The notes below the pieces were generated by a model. That model saw nothing but the letters and a program-made list of their open reading frames with translations, searched no databases and had not been told where the DNA came from. From assembly GCA_039961635.1 (NCBI GenBank), contig JABRWB010000041.1, forward strand, positions 65,448 through 129,447: 64,000 bases of DNA, written 5' to 3'. Shown piece by piece: positions 16,215 to 24,204 of the stretch. Numbering within the stretch: position 1 is the first letter of the stretch; each line of letters begins with the position of its first letter. A program made the position numbers and the translations under genes. The DNA comes from a bacterium. Lineage in GTDB: Bacteria; 4484-113; JAGGVC01.

Positions 16215-17744
16215 TCAAGCCGCGCCTTCGTCCGGCATTACGGGACCGTCCCAGTGCTTGATCATCCCGAAATACCTTGCGCAACATTCTTCGATGCTTT
16301 CTCCCTCCGGCGGATTATGGCACCTGAGACAGGACATTTTGTCGATTTTTTCGTCCAATTTTGTGACTGGGCCGCCCGATTCGGCCTCCTCGATATGCTT
16401 TTCCCATGCCCTGTAATGGCAGGTCGTGCATTGAAGCGAATACTGCCTGTCGTTTACGGAGTCGTATTCGACGTGGCACTTCACACATTCCTTGCTGAAG
16501 TTTTTCTTTTCGCTTTCCAACGTGGCCAATGCCGCCGAATGCCCGGTGGACTTCCATTTTTCGTACTGCTCCGGATGGCATTTTCTGCACTGTTCGGCGG
16601 AGACGAACTTTCCGCCGATCGGCTGAGCCTGGACAGAGTAGATTTCCTCTACTTTCGGGCGCCATTCGCTGACCAGAATCAGCTGAAGATCCTCCCTCGG
16701 CTTGTTGCTCATCTCGATCGGCACCTCTTCCTGTGAAACAAACAGGTTGCCTTCGCGTAAGTCGATGGAGGAAATTCCAAGATATTTGCCGTCCAGGAAA
16801 ACATTTTGCCAGTACTGTCCTTCCTGGGTTTTGCTGTGTCCGACGGAACCTTCCGACGATTTCGAATTGCCTGTAAGCCAGACTTTTATCTCCGGCAAGG
16901 CCTTCATTAAATTAACGATTTCTACATTTCCCGCCTCCACCATAGCTACCCAAAGGTCGGCCGAATCCTTGTTTAGCGCCACGAGCCGCTTTAGTGCATC
17001 GCGCATGGGAAGCGCGCGAAGGTTTTTCCAGCCCAGCCGCTCCACATACGACGGGTCGGTCGCCGAAACAATACCGATTCGAACGTTTCCAGATTTCAAA
17101 ATCAGGACAGGATTTGCCAGCCAATTCAATTTTTCGTTCGGCTCTTTGCCGGTCACGCTTTTGTAAAATTCCTCTGCAAGTATGCGATTTGACACGTCCT
17201 GCGCCCCCACTGAATCAAGAGCGGATTTGCGAATTAAATTTGTTCCGCCGCCTGCCAATAGAACATTCGAATTAACAAGCGGAAATTTCGCTTCGTCCGC
17301 CCACTTCGAAAGCTCTTCGATCCCGAAATTCAGCTCGCAATGGCCGACGTGCATTGCCGAGTATCCTATCTTGCTCATCATCTTGAGCATTATTTGGGCT
17401 TTGAATTTAGAGATGTCCGAATTGTCGGGCAACAGCCGCCCTCCATCCAGCGCAATTAGGCTTCTGCCGTAGTTGTTTCTATACGAATCCATCAAAGTAC
17501 CGCGCCTCGGAAATCCGCCAAGGGGGCGCGAATCACACCCGCAGGATTCCAGTTTGCCGTTCGTATCGTAAGTGTACGCGATAAATAGCGCGTCCGGATT
17601 GAAATTTTTCGAAGCCAGCCCAGCTACAGCGGAGTCTCTGGTCAAAGCATCTTGCTCTTCATCATCCGCAGGATTGCAACCGAATAATGCGAATGCATAC
17701 GCAACCGCGAACGCGGCCAGGAAGCAATGCCGAAAACTCCACAT
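16215..17744 (-). CDS. Tetrahaem c-type cytochrome lipoprotein on a degenerate metallophosphatase-like domain (copy 1)
   Basis: A 509-residue paralog of the next gene along its full length. The signal peptide ends in the lipobox LFGC. The scaffold again follows UshA-type metallophosphatases (GGFPRRGTLMDSYR, LIALDGG, MMSKIGYSAMHVGHCELNFG), with the metal-binding residues replaced: GD is GR, GNHE is GHCE, GHxH is GNSK. The Cys-Gly-Cys (LESCGC) is retained. Four CxxCH motifs (CRKCH, CVKCH, CTTCH, CLRCH) fall near 386, 418, 438 and 470. GGGGAGG lies nine bases before the ATG chosen; ATG two codons earlier or an upstream TTG are alternatives. RidA and a DNA glycosylase gene lie upstream on the same strand. 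Confidence 0.82.
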   Translation of the reverse strand: MWSFRHCFLAAFAVAYAFALFGCNPADDEEQDALTRDSAVAGLASKNFNPDALFIAYTYDTNGKLESCGCDSRPLGGFPRRGTLMDSYRNNYGRSLIALDGGRLLPDNSDISKFKAQIMLKMMSKIGYSAMHVGHCELNFGIEELSKWADEAKFPLVNSNVLLAGGGTNLIRKSALDSVGAQDVSNRILAEEFYKSVTGKEPNEKLNWLANPVLILKSGNVRIGIVSATDPSYVERLGWKNLRALPMRDALKRLVALNKDSADLWVAMVEAGNVEIVNLMKALPEIKVWLTGNSKSSEGSVGHSKTQEGQYWQNVFLDGKYLGISSIDLREGNLFVSQEEVPIEMSNKPREDLQLILVSEWRPKVEEIYSVQAQPIGGKFVSAEQCRKCHPEQYEKWKSTGHSAALATLESEKKNFSKECVKCHVEYDSVNDRQYSLQCTTCHYRAWEKHIEEAESGGPVTKLDEKIDKMSCLRCHNPPEGESIEECCARYFGMIKHWDGPVMPDEGAA

Positions 17745-17785
17745 TTTCATCAACCTCCCCAAACCGGACGGAAATCCGTCCGTGG

Positions 17786-18244
17786 TTATTGCTCGATCCT
17801 GAAAACAAACTCGATCTCGACCGGTGCGTCAAGCGGCAGCGAAGGCGCGCCGAATGCGGATCTCGTGTGCTTTCCCGAATCGCCGAATACTTCGACCAAA
17901 AAATCGCTTGCGCCGTTCGCCACTTTGGCGTGCTCGATGAAATCCGGCGTGCTTGATACGATTGCACGAAGTGAAACAACTTCCCTAATAGCTTCGAGAT
18001 TGCAGCCAAGCGCTTCCAAGACCAGCGACAAGGCATTCTCGGCGCAGATTCGCGCGCACATAGCACCTTGCTCCACCGAAAGCCCGCCGCCTAATTTGCC
18101 CGTTGCAACAAGCTTTCCGTCGCGCAGCGGAATAATTCCCGACGTGAATGCTAGGTCGCCTGTCCGTTTTACGAAAACGTAATTTCCGACCGGCGAAATG
18201 GGCGGCGGAAGCCGATCCTCAATCTCTTTCAGTCGCTGGTTCAT
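17786..18244 (-). CDS. RidA/YjgF-family protein
   Basis: A 152-residue member of the RidA (YjgF/YER057c/UK114) family. It shows the conserved body LAFTSGIIPLRDGK, ENALSLVLEALGCNLEAI, and the C-terminal RSAFGAPSLPLDAPVEIEF. Family members hydrolyse reactive enamines and imines released by PLP enzymes or act in related amine metabolism; this longer subgroup is less well characterised, so exact activity is open. GAGGAG lies seven bases before the ATG, and TAAAAT about 35 bases upstream could be its -10. Confidence 0.88.
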   Translation of the reverse strand: MNQRLKEIEDRLPPPISPVGNYVFVKRTGDLAFTSGIIPLRDGKLVATGKLGGGLSVEQGAMCARICAENALSLVLEALGCNLEAIREVVSLRAIVSSTPDFIEHAKVANGASDFLVEVFGDSGKHTRSAFGAPSLPLDAPVEIEFVFRIEQ

Positions 18245-18324
18245 CGGTAACTCCTCTGGCCTTGCGCCGCCTTATTTTACCTGTTTATATATGGGCAAAA
18301 TTGCCCGAATGGGTTTGATAGGTT

Positions 18325-18918
18325 TTATCTTTTCGGACCGCTGATTCGGGGATTCCCGATTTCGTAAAACCGCCATTCCAAGTCAGATTCCATTGACAAA
18401 CCGATTCTCTTGGAGCACCCGAGTATGGGACGATCGCCCGGTTTTCGTGGAAGCAGCCACAACGAGCCGTTCTCTTTATCCAAAAGGTTGATTCCGTTTT
18501 CCGCCCTTGTTATATCAAGTTCGCGGCATAACCTACCAGGACCGGCAAGATGATGCTGCTTCTTGTTTCCTCCATTGATTGCTAACGATGATCCCATTTT
18601 TGAATCGGCGAATTCAGCGGCTCGAATCAAGACTGCCGCACCGATCCCTTCCTTTTCCGCCACTACATTAAGGCAATGGTACATCCCGTATATAAAATAG
18701 ACGTATGCGAGCCCCGGCGCTCCGAACATCACTATGTTACGCGCTGTGGGGCCTTTGTATGCATGGCAGCCCGGTTCAGATTGGTGATAAGCCTCTGTTT
18801 CAATGATTTTGACCGTAACTTTTCGCCCCCTGAAGTTTCGAACTAGCCTGCAACCGATAAGTTTCTTCGCGGCTATCACAACGTCGCTGTCCAAAAACGC
18901 GAATTCCTGCTCGCTCAT
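18325..18918 (-). CDS. 3-methyladenine DNA glycosylase (AAG/MPG family)
   Basis: A 197-residue MPG-type glycosylase that removes alkylated purines in base excision repair. Family motifs are present in order: AKKLIGCRLVR, the catalytic region IIETEAYHQSEPGCHAYKG with its key glutamate, RNIVMFGAPGLAYVYFIYGMYHCLNVV with the intercalating tyrosine, GAAVLIRAAE, and LAGPGRLCRELDI. Length is normal. There is no strong ribosome site before the ATG. The jag gene ends 22 bases upstream, so it may be the tail of the rpmH-jag transcript. Confidence 0.93.
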   Translation of the reverse strand: MSEQEFAFLDSDVVIAAKKLIGCRLVRNFRGRKVTVKIIETEAYHQSEPGCHAYKGPTARNIVMFGAPGLAYVYFIYGMYHCLNVVAEKEGIGAAVLIRAAEFADSKMGSSLAINGGNKKQHHLAGPGRLCRELDITRAENGINLLDKENGSLWLLPRKPGDRPILGCSKRIGLSMESDLEWRFYEIGNPRISGPKR

Positions 18919-18940
18919 ATCATCGCTAAGGCGCTATAAA

Positions 18941-19591
18941 CTACCCGTCGTCATTGTCGTCTGACGGCACGCCCAACGCGCCGGAAAACGATTTTGGAGC
19001 TATATAGAGCGTCCTGTCCTTGCCTTTTCCTGAGCTTACAGACGTAAGATAAGGGTGGTTCGCAAGGAATTTGTGAATCACCTTTCGCTCCTTGGGAAGA
19101 AGATTAGGTAGCGGTCGCGGCTTGTGATCTTTTTCTATTTCCCTGATTAAGCTTTTTGCCGCACGAATCAGCGCTGCTTCGCGCCTTTCCCTATAACCGT
19201 CCACATCGAGAGTCAAGATCCTGTTTAAGGCGAATTGTCGGTTGAAAATTACCGATATAATAAGCTCCAGAGCATCCAATGTGGCGCCATGATGTCCGAC
19301 AAGCAATCCGCTTTTCTTTGTTCTGATGGAAACCAAAAATTCGGAATAATCCTTCGATGGCTTGACAAAAACCCTGGCGCGGTTGTCCATACGCTTTATG
19401 ACATAATCAGCAACCTGATTTGCCAAGGCCTCCACCTGCTCGAGAGCGTAGGCGAAATATTCCGTGTAATCGTCGCGTTCGATTTTGTCTATAATTATCG
19501 CGAGTTGGCCGAAATGATCCTGCGCCAATTTGCGCGCTTCGGCATCGCTTTCGCCGCGCCACTTGAAAACCTCAAGTTGAAGTATGTCCAT
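18941..19591 (-). CDS. jag: KhpB/Jag RNA-binding protein (KH and R3H domains)
   Basis: A 216-residue RNA-binding protein. The N-terminal 30 residues resemble the Jag-N segment. The KH domain has GLLVGHHGATLDALE (GxxG loop), and the R3H domain ends with LPPKERKVIH-like LLPKERKVIHKFL and LTSVSSGKGKDRTLYI. Jag/KhpB pairs with KhpA and affects cell division and small RNA function in other bacteria. Its usual neighbour yidC is immediately upstream (8 bases). GAGGGGG precedes the ATG. Confidence 0.92.
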   Translation of the reverse strand: MDILQLEVFKWRGESDAEARKLAQDHFGQLAIIIDKIERDDYTEYFAYALEQVEALANQVADYVIKRMDNRARVFVKPSKDYSEFLVSIRTKKSGLLVGHHGATLDALELIISVIFNRQFALNRILTLDVDGYRERREAALIRAAKSLIREIEKDHKPRPLPNLLPKERKVIHKFLANHPYLTSVSSGKGKDRTLYIAPKSFSGALGVPSDDNDDG

Positions 19592-19599
19592 CGGCCCCC

Positions 19600-20673
19600 T
19601 CAGCGCCTGCGGCGCTTGCGCTTCGGCTTGGGATACAAAGCTTCGGGCGGCGCCGCACCGTTTATTTTAGCATCATGGGTTGTTGAGTCCTCGTCCGGCT
19701 TATCGGATTGGCTGGATGGCTCACCGTTGGAAGGCGGTTTGGACTTGGAGGCAGGTTCGCGCGGTTCGGGTTTTATCAGCTTTTCGTATAGGGAATCCAG
19801 ATCCTTAGCCTTGATTTGAGGGATGACGGAATTCATGATGAAAGTGTATTCGAAAATGGACCAAACGTTTTGGGTGATGAAGTAAATCATCGCCCCAGCC
19901 GGAATGATCATCGAAAATATGACGATGATGATCGTCATTGCGTTCTGGTTCATCATCTGTTTTGGCGGCTCTGCGGCTACTCCGGGAATGGTCACCTTTG
20001 GCATTTTCGCTTGGTATTTCTTCATTATGAACTGATAATACAGCGACGAGGCGATATAACCTAACACGATGGCGAAAGCGGGAAAGTACAGATTAATCTC
20101 ATTTGTCCCCAGCGTGAAGTTGAATATGGCCGGATCGCTAAAATCCACATGCCCACCGTTTTGCCTCATTCCAAGCGCAAACTTAGGCAGCGCGGAATAT
20201 ATCAGCTGAATTCCCAGAAACTTTGCATCTCCGAAAACCGAAGGATTGTATAGCGCGCGGATTACCGCGAACAAAATCGGCATCTGAATCAAAAGCGGCA
20301 AACAGCCGGCCAACGGGTTGATTTTGAGCTCCTGGTAAAGCGCCATCACCTTTTTGTTCAGCGTTTCTTTGTCGGCCTTGAAATGCTCGCTCAACGCCTT
20401 CTGCATCGGGGCCAGCACCTGCATCCAGGCCATTCCGGTGAATTGCGTGACGGTCAGCCTGAAAAGGCTGAGCTTCACCAATACAGCAACGGAAATTATC
20501 GCAATCCCCCAGCTGCCGGTGTAGGAGGATATTGAAACAATGATCAAGATAAACAAGTCCACCAGCCATCCGGTCATACCCGGAGTGACGGTATGCGGCG
20601 TGACACCTTCCGGGAACGGACCCATAGGGCCGTTGGCCAGAATCAGCGCCAAATCAGAAATGGGCAAAATCAT
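19600..20673 (-). CDS. yidC: Membrane protein insertase YidC
   Basis: A 357-residue YidC/Oxa1-family insertase that places proteins in the inner membrane with or without SecYEG. The core has the five helices expected (about 36-56, LPLLIQMPILFAVIRALYN, NLYFPAFAIVLGYIASSLYY, AMTIIIVIFSMIIPAGAMIYF and neighbours) and the cytoplasmic hairpin QVLAPMQKALSEHFKADKETL. It lacks the large periplasmic P1 domain of proteobacterial YidC. The basic tail KPKRKRRRR can contact ribosomes. It sits in the standard order rpmH-rnpA-yidD-yidC-jag. Confidence 0.95.
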   Translation of the reverse strand: MILPISDLALILANGPMGPFPEGVTPHTVTPGMTGWLVDLFILIIVSISSYTGSWGIAIISVAVLVKLSLFRLTVTQFTGMAWMQVLAPMQKALSEHFKADKETLNKKVMALYQELKINPLAGCLPLLIQMPILFAVIRALYNPSVFGDAKFLGIQLIYSALPKFALGMRQNGGHVDFSDPAIFNFTLGTNEINLYFPAFAIVLGYIASSLYYQFIMKKYQAKMPKVTIPGVAAEPPKQMMNQNAMTIIIVIFSMIIPAGAMIYFITQNVWSIFEYTFIMNSVIPQIKAKDLDSLYEKLIKPEPREPASKSKPPSNGEPSSQSDKPDEDSTTHDAKINGAAPPEALYPKPKRKRRRR

Positions 20674-20688
20674 CTGTTTTCGATATCC

Positions 20689-20901
20689 TTAAGGAACGGG
20701 ATCATAGCCGCCGGGATGCCAAGGATGACATCTAAGCAGCCTTTTGACGGCAAGCCAGCTTCCCCTTATAGCTCCGTATTTCTCAATTGCCTCCAGAGCG
20801 TAGGCGCTGCATGTGGGCGAATATCTGCAAGACGGGGGTGTGAGCGGCGATATCCTTTTTTGGTAAAAACGAATCATGAATAAGAGAAGTCGCTTGCCCA
20901 T
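20689..20901 (-). CDS. yidD: Membrane protein insertion efficiency factor YidD
   Basis: A 70-residue Yid[18 protein letters not shown], the triple-cysteine motif [19 protein letters not shown], and [17 protein letters not shown]. It assists YidC-dependent insertion. The ATG is one base after the rnpA stop; a GTG further upstream would overlap rnpA. Confidence 0.95.
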   Translation of the reverse strand: MGKRLLLFMIRFYQKRISPLTPPSCRYSPTCSAYALEAIEKYGAIRGSWLAVKRLLRCHPWHPGGYDPVP

Positions 20902-20902
20902 T

Positions 20903-21241
20903 TCAGGATACGGGCACACCCGCTCGCTTTGCCAAATCAGCCGCCGCGATCTTTAAATCTCTAAATCCAACAAAAGATATATCCGAGTTCACGTAAACGA
21001 CGATATCCGCGGAAAGCTGCTTTCCGGATAACAGCTCGGCAAACGCCTGCCGGATTCGTCTTCTGATTTTGTTCCTCTTCACGGCCGAACCAGCTCCTTT
21101 TGTTACCATGATTCCGAGCCGTGGTTCGCCTTCCTCCTTTTTGAGCACATGTATTCTCATAAAGTCGCTTCTCACGGTCTTTCCGAGCCTCATAACCCTC
21201 GAAAATCCATACGCGCCCCGGAGAGAAGGAAGCGATTTCAT
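20903..21241 (-). CDS. rnpA: Ribonuclease P protein component
   Basis: A 112-residue RNase P protein that assists the RNA subunit in removing tRNA 5' leaders. The conserved RNR region appears as [18 protein letters not shown]. It begins immediately after the rpmH stop, and its own stop is followed by yidD. Confidence 0.95.
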   Translation of the reverse strand: MKSLPSLRGAYGFSRVMRLGKTVRSDFMRIHVLKKEEGEPRLGIMVTKGAGSAVKRNKIRRRIRQAFAELLSGKQLSADIVVYVNSDISFVGFRDLKIAAADLAKRAGVPVS

Positions 21242-21376
21242 TTACACCGCTAGCTTCTTCCTTCCGTGTGCCCGGCGGCGCGCCAATACCCGCCTTCCGC
21301 CCGGTGATGCAGACCGGGAGCGGAAGCCGTGCTTCCTTAACCTCTTCGTCTTTTTGGGTTGATACGTCTGCTTCAT
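21242..21376 (-). CDS. rpmH: Large ribosomal subunit protein bL34
   Basis: A 44-residue bL34: [44 protein letters not shown]. It has full family length and composition and heads the rpmH-rnpA-yidD-yidC-jag cluster. GGAAGTGG precedes the ATG. dnaA, often divergent here in other genomes, is absent. Confidence 0.97.
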   Translation of the reverse strand: MKQTYQPKKTKRLRKHGFRSRSASPGGRRVLARRRAHGRKKLAV

Positions 21377-21507
21377 TACACACCACTTCCGATGAGAATT
21401 GGCGCAAGGCCGAAAATCGAACGGGTAGAATAGCACTTTTGATTCCTTGGCGCAAATCCCAAATTTGCTTAGCGGTATAAGCGGATGGGGGTCAAAGCAT
21501 CCGGTGA

Positions 21508-21522
21508 TAAAATAAGTTGATG
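21508..21522 (+). promoter_or_regulatory. TAAAAT -10 six bases before an ATG start (leaderless type)
   Basis: TAAAAT at 21508-21513 is preceded by TGA (extended -10) and followed by exactly six bases and ATG at 21520. Predicted +1 coincides with the start codon. Confidence 0.55.
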
Positions 21523-22554
21523 AAGAAATACAATCTCGCCGCTCTTGCGGGAGCGGTTTTGACATTTGCGGTTTCGCTGGCATCGGGTCCATTGTACGGC
21601 TCTCAAGCCGGAGGTCTTGATCGGTCAATTCTCGAAGCATCGGCCATAAACGTAGAGATTGAGCTGCCGACCGATATGCCAACGCTAACTTGGCTTAAGC
21701 GCGGGCCAATGAGATTCGGCGAGCAGGAGCTGGTCGACAAGTTCTTTAAGAAAGGGACAACCAGCACTGCAAAGCAGATTTACTCACCGATTTACGGGGA
21801 TGGCAAGCTTTACAGCGATTCCGGAGGGAGAACCCTGCGTGTGTTCAAGTACGGCTTCGAGTTCGATGCCAATCCCGCAAAAATCGAACGCGTGCTGACA
21901 CTGAACGAAAGGGGCGACAAATCCTACGTTTACTCCGTGGAGGAAGGTAAGCTTGCCGCTTTGAAATTCACAAGCACGTACATCGGCGAAATGCCTGCAC
22001 AGGCGAAAGAAATGAGCGTGAAGCAGTCCGCCATAATCGGGGAAGAGGCCGACGGTTTGTTCGTTTTAACAACAAATAAGTATTTCAGAGGTGTGCAGTT
22101 ACTGGACGATTACATACAGGTTGTTTTGGATTCGAACAGAAGCCTTGTGAATTTCGCCTATTTTTGGGACGACGAACTTGCCCCCGGTCCCGGAGTACCT
22201 GATAAAAAAATAATAGACGCAGGATTCGCCGTGAATCAGGCCAAGCGCTGGGTTATCCAGCAGGCAGGCGGCCAAACATTTACCGATCGAAGCGCCACGG
22301 TAACGAACATCCCGTATTTGACGCTTATCAACATGAAGCTGGGCTACGTAAATTTGCGGGGAGATTACATTACGGTAGTTCCTGCTTGGTTGCTGATGTG
22401 CCGGTGGCAGCACCGCGTGGATATGGAAGTCGGCGAGATGGAGTCTGTCCTTCCAAAGCAACATCCACTTCAAAAAAGATTCATCCAGTATTTGGAGCAT
22501 TTCGACTATTACATAGCGATCGAAGCGCTTACCGGAAAGCCGACCATGCTTTAA
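21520..22554 (+). CDS. Exported protein of unknown function
   Basis: A 344-residue protein with a clear Sec signal peptide ([23 protein letters not shown]). The mature part is mixed strand/helix with many aromatic residues and no cysteine pairs or catalytic motif I know. Two parts, residues about 60-170 and 180-340, look like repeated beta-rich domains ([56 protein letters not shown]), reminiscent of YycH/YycI-type exported regulators, but similarity is too weak to assign. It is divergent from rpmH. Start fixed by the signal peptide; leaderless-type promoter. Confidence 0.65.
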   Translation: MKKYNLAALAGAVLTFAVSLASGPLYGSQAGGLDRSILEASAINVEIELPTDMPTLTWLKRGPMRFGEQELVDKFFKKGTTSTAKQIYSPIYGDGKLYSDSGGRTLRVFKYGFEFDANPAKIERVLTLNERGDKSYVYSVEEGKLAALKFTSTYIGEMPAQAKEMSVKQSAIIGEEADGLFVLTTNKYFRGVQLLDDYIQVVLDSNRSLVNFAYFWDDELAPGPGVPDKKIIDAGFAVNQAKRWVIQQAGGQTFTDRSATVTNIPYLTLINMKLGYVNLRGDYITVVPAWLLMCRWQHRVDMEVGEMESVLPKQHPLQKRFIQYLEHFDYYIAIEALTGKPTML

Positions 22555-22574
22555 TATCGTACTTCTCTCGGTGT

Positions 22575-22580
22575 TATAAT
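22575..22580 (+). promoter_or_regulatory. TATAAT -10 upstream of the Clp-N/MshEN gene
   Basis: A consensus TATAAT whose last bases form a spurious ATG (22579). Predicted start of transcription is near 22587, leaving a leader of about 22 bases without a Shine-Dalgarno before the ATG at 22609. Confidence 0.45.
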
Positions 22581-22608
22581 GGGCCGATCCCACTTTTCCG
22601 GCGGCGCG

Positions 22609-24132
22609 ATGGATTATCTCGATTACTTCGGCCCCTCGGCCAAGGCGGTTCTGGACCGCGCCCGTTCATTGGCTGATTTGCACGGGCACGGTGAAATAGA
22701 ACCAGAGCACGTCCTCCTTGCGATTGTCCAAAGCCCCGAATCCAAGGCGGGGAATTTGCTCCGCTCCTTTTGCCAGGATTTGGGTCCGCTTGAGCTTCGA
22801 CTAAAAAGCCTTTTGGCGAGAAACAAAGCGCGAGATGTTCCTTCCGGCCGACCTTCTTTTTCCCGACGCACGACTTTGCTGATGGGTCAAGCGTTTAAAG
22901 AAAAAACCCGCTCGGGATCCGGTGAGATTTCCACGGTGCACTTGCTCCTTGCGATGGACTTCGAGCGCTTTTCCGAACTGTCGAAGGTTCTGGAGGATCT
23001 CGAAATTAGCTCAGATCTGATTAGGATGTGGTTGACATCTCCCGGGTGGAACAACGGTATTGAAGATTCTGTAATTGATCATGGCAAAACTAATTCTTTG
23101 GCAAAACAGTTCCGTCAACCAGTTGCGCATTATGGCCCCGCGCTTTCGTTAATCTTTCTGACAGCGGAATCGCGTACTGCGTTCGCGATTGGGCAGGCGC
23201 TTTCCGAACGGCTTTCTCTGACGCCGGGCCGTGTATTGCCTGAAGAAATTATTTCGGCCGTTCTTTCAAACGCGATCAAAGAATCCGATCCGCTAGTCGA
23301 CGATCTTGAATCCATTGGTATCGATTCCAAGTGGTGCTATTTGAGGCTGAAAACCTACACGCAGCGACAGGCACTCAAAGCCGGTCAAAAGGATGCCGAT
23401 AAGTCTGAACCGTACACATGGAAGAAGCTTGGAGATATCTTAATTCTCCTCGGCTCGATTACCCCGGACCAATTGGATCAGGCTTTACTTGTCCAGAAAG
23501 AGCGCGGTAAACGCCTTGGCGAAACGCTGGTAGATCTGGGTTATTGCTCCGGTGAAGCTGTTGCAAAGGGACTTGCGCTCCAGCTTGGAATCGAGTTTTT
23601 TAATCCGGAAACCGCCGGATTCGACGGCAACGCGCTGAAATGTATGTCTAAAAGCGATGCCGCCAGATTGCGTGCCTTGCCCTATCTTTTGGTTGATGAA
23701 AACGAGTTGCTTGTTATAGTATCGGATCCGCACAATAAGGAAATATTGCGCGAAATCGAAGAGGTTACCGGAAAGGCGGTTATACCCATTATCGGCACTG
23801 AAGGCGATATCGCCGAAATGATCGCAAACCTTGAAGGGTTGAAAATCCGTTCCAAGGAAGAATGGGAGCTGACAACTCAAAAAGCCTTTTCTGCGGCGGC
23901 CAAAGGTTCTCATGAAGAACTTGACCTGCGCTGGCCTTTTGTCCGCTTTTGGACAAAAGCAATGGATTTGGCGGTGCAATCAGGTTCCCCCGATGTGACT
24001 TCCTCTATTTTGTTCAGTGCGTTTCTAAGTTCAGACAGCGAGGTTTCAGGTCAGATAAGGCGCAAGTTTTCAGTTAAGGCAGAGGACATCCAGCAGCTTG
24101 CCCAGGGAGCGGCAAACGATGAGATCGTTTAA
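22609..24132 (+). CDS. Clp-N / MshEN multi-domain protein without an ATPase domain
   Basis: A 507-residue protein. Residues 8-143 form a Clp N-terminal double repeat (FGPSAKAVLDRARSLADLHG, IEPEHVLLAIV, then STVHLLLAM). Residues about 178-252 look like a second, diverged Clp-N unit. Residues about 272-408 match the MshEN/GspE N-terminal domain (LGDILILLGSITPDQLDQAL, GKRLGETLVDLGY, LALQLGIEFFNP). Residues 425-500 again resemble half a Clp-N repeat. No Walker motif or AAA+ module exists. Clp-N domains bind adaptors and substrates; MshEN domains bind cyclic di-GMP in some proteins. A role as adaptor or c-di-GMP-responsive scaffold is inference. A distant GGDEF gene lies at 62.7 kb. Confidence 0.75.
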   Translation: MDYLDYFGPSAKAVLDRARSLADLHGHGEIEPEHVLLAIVQSPESKAGNLLRSFCQDLGPLELRLKSLLARNKARDVPSGRPSFSRRTTLLMGQAFKEKTRSGSGEISTVHLLLAMDFERFSELSKVLEDLEISSDLIRMWLTSPGWNNGIEDSVIDHGKTNSLAKQFRQPVAHYGPALSLIFLTAESRTAFAIGQALSERLSLTPGRVLPEEIISAVLSNAIKESDPLVDDLESIGIDSKWCYLRLKTYTQRQALKAGQKDADKSEPYTWKKLGDILILLGSITPDQLDQALLVQKERGKRLGETLVDLGYCSGEAVAKGLALQLGIEFFNPETAGFDGNALKCMSKSDAARLRALPYLLVDENELLVIVSDPHNKEILREIEEVTGKAVIPIIGTEGDIAEMIANLEGLKIRSKEEWELTTQKAFSAAAKGSHEELDLRWPFVRFWTKAMDLAVQSGSPDVTSSILFSAFLSSDSEVSGQIRRKFSVKAEDIQQLAQGAANDEIV

Positions 24133-24189
24133 AGCCTCATTTGGCAGCATTTGACCCGGCAAAACAAGAATAACCTGACCCGCCACAGG

Positions 24190-24204
24190 TAGAATAATCC
24201 CGTG
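24190..24204 (+). promoter_or_regulatory. TAGAAT -10 six bases before a GTG start (leaderless type)
   Basis: TAGAAT at 24190-24195, six bases, then the GTG of mnmA at 24202. No Shine-Dalgarno is present. Confidence 0.5.

Noticed and set aside
21377-21519. Possible oriC beside rpmH
   Set aside because: No cluster of TTATCCACA-like boxes and no dnaA gene; only a short gap with a promoter.
22579-22608. Upstream ATG of the Clp-N/MshEN gene
   Set aside because: The ATG is formed by the end of a TATAAT promoter box; the Clp-N repeat starts after the ATG at 22609.
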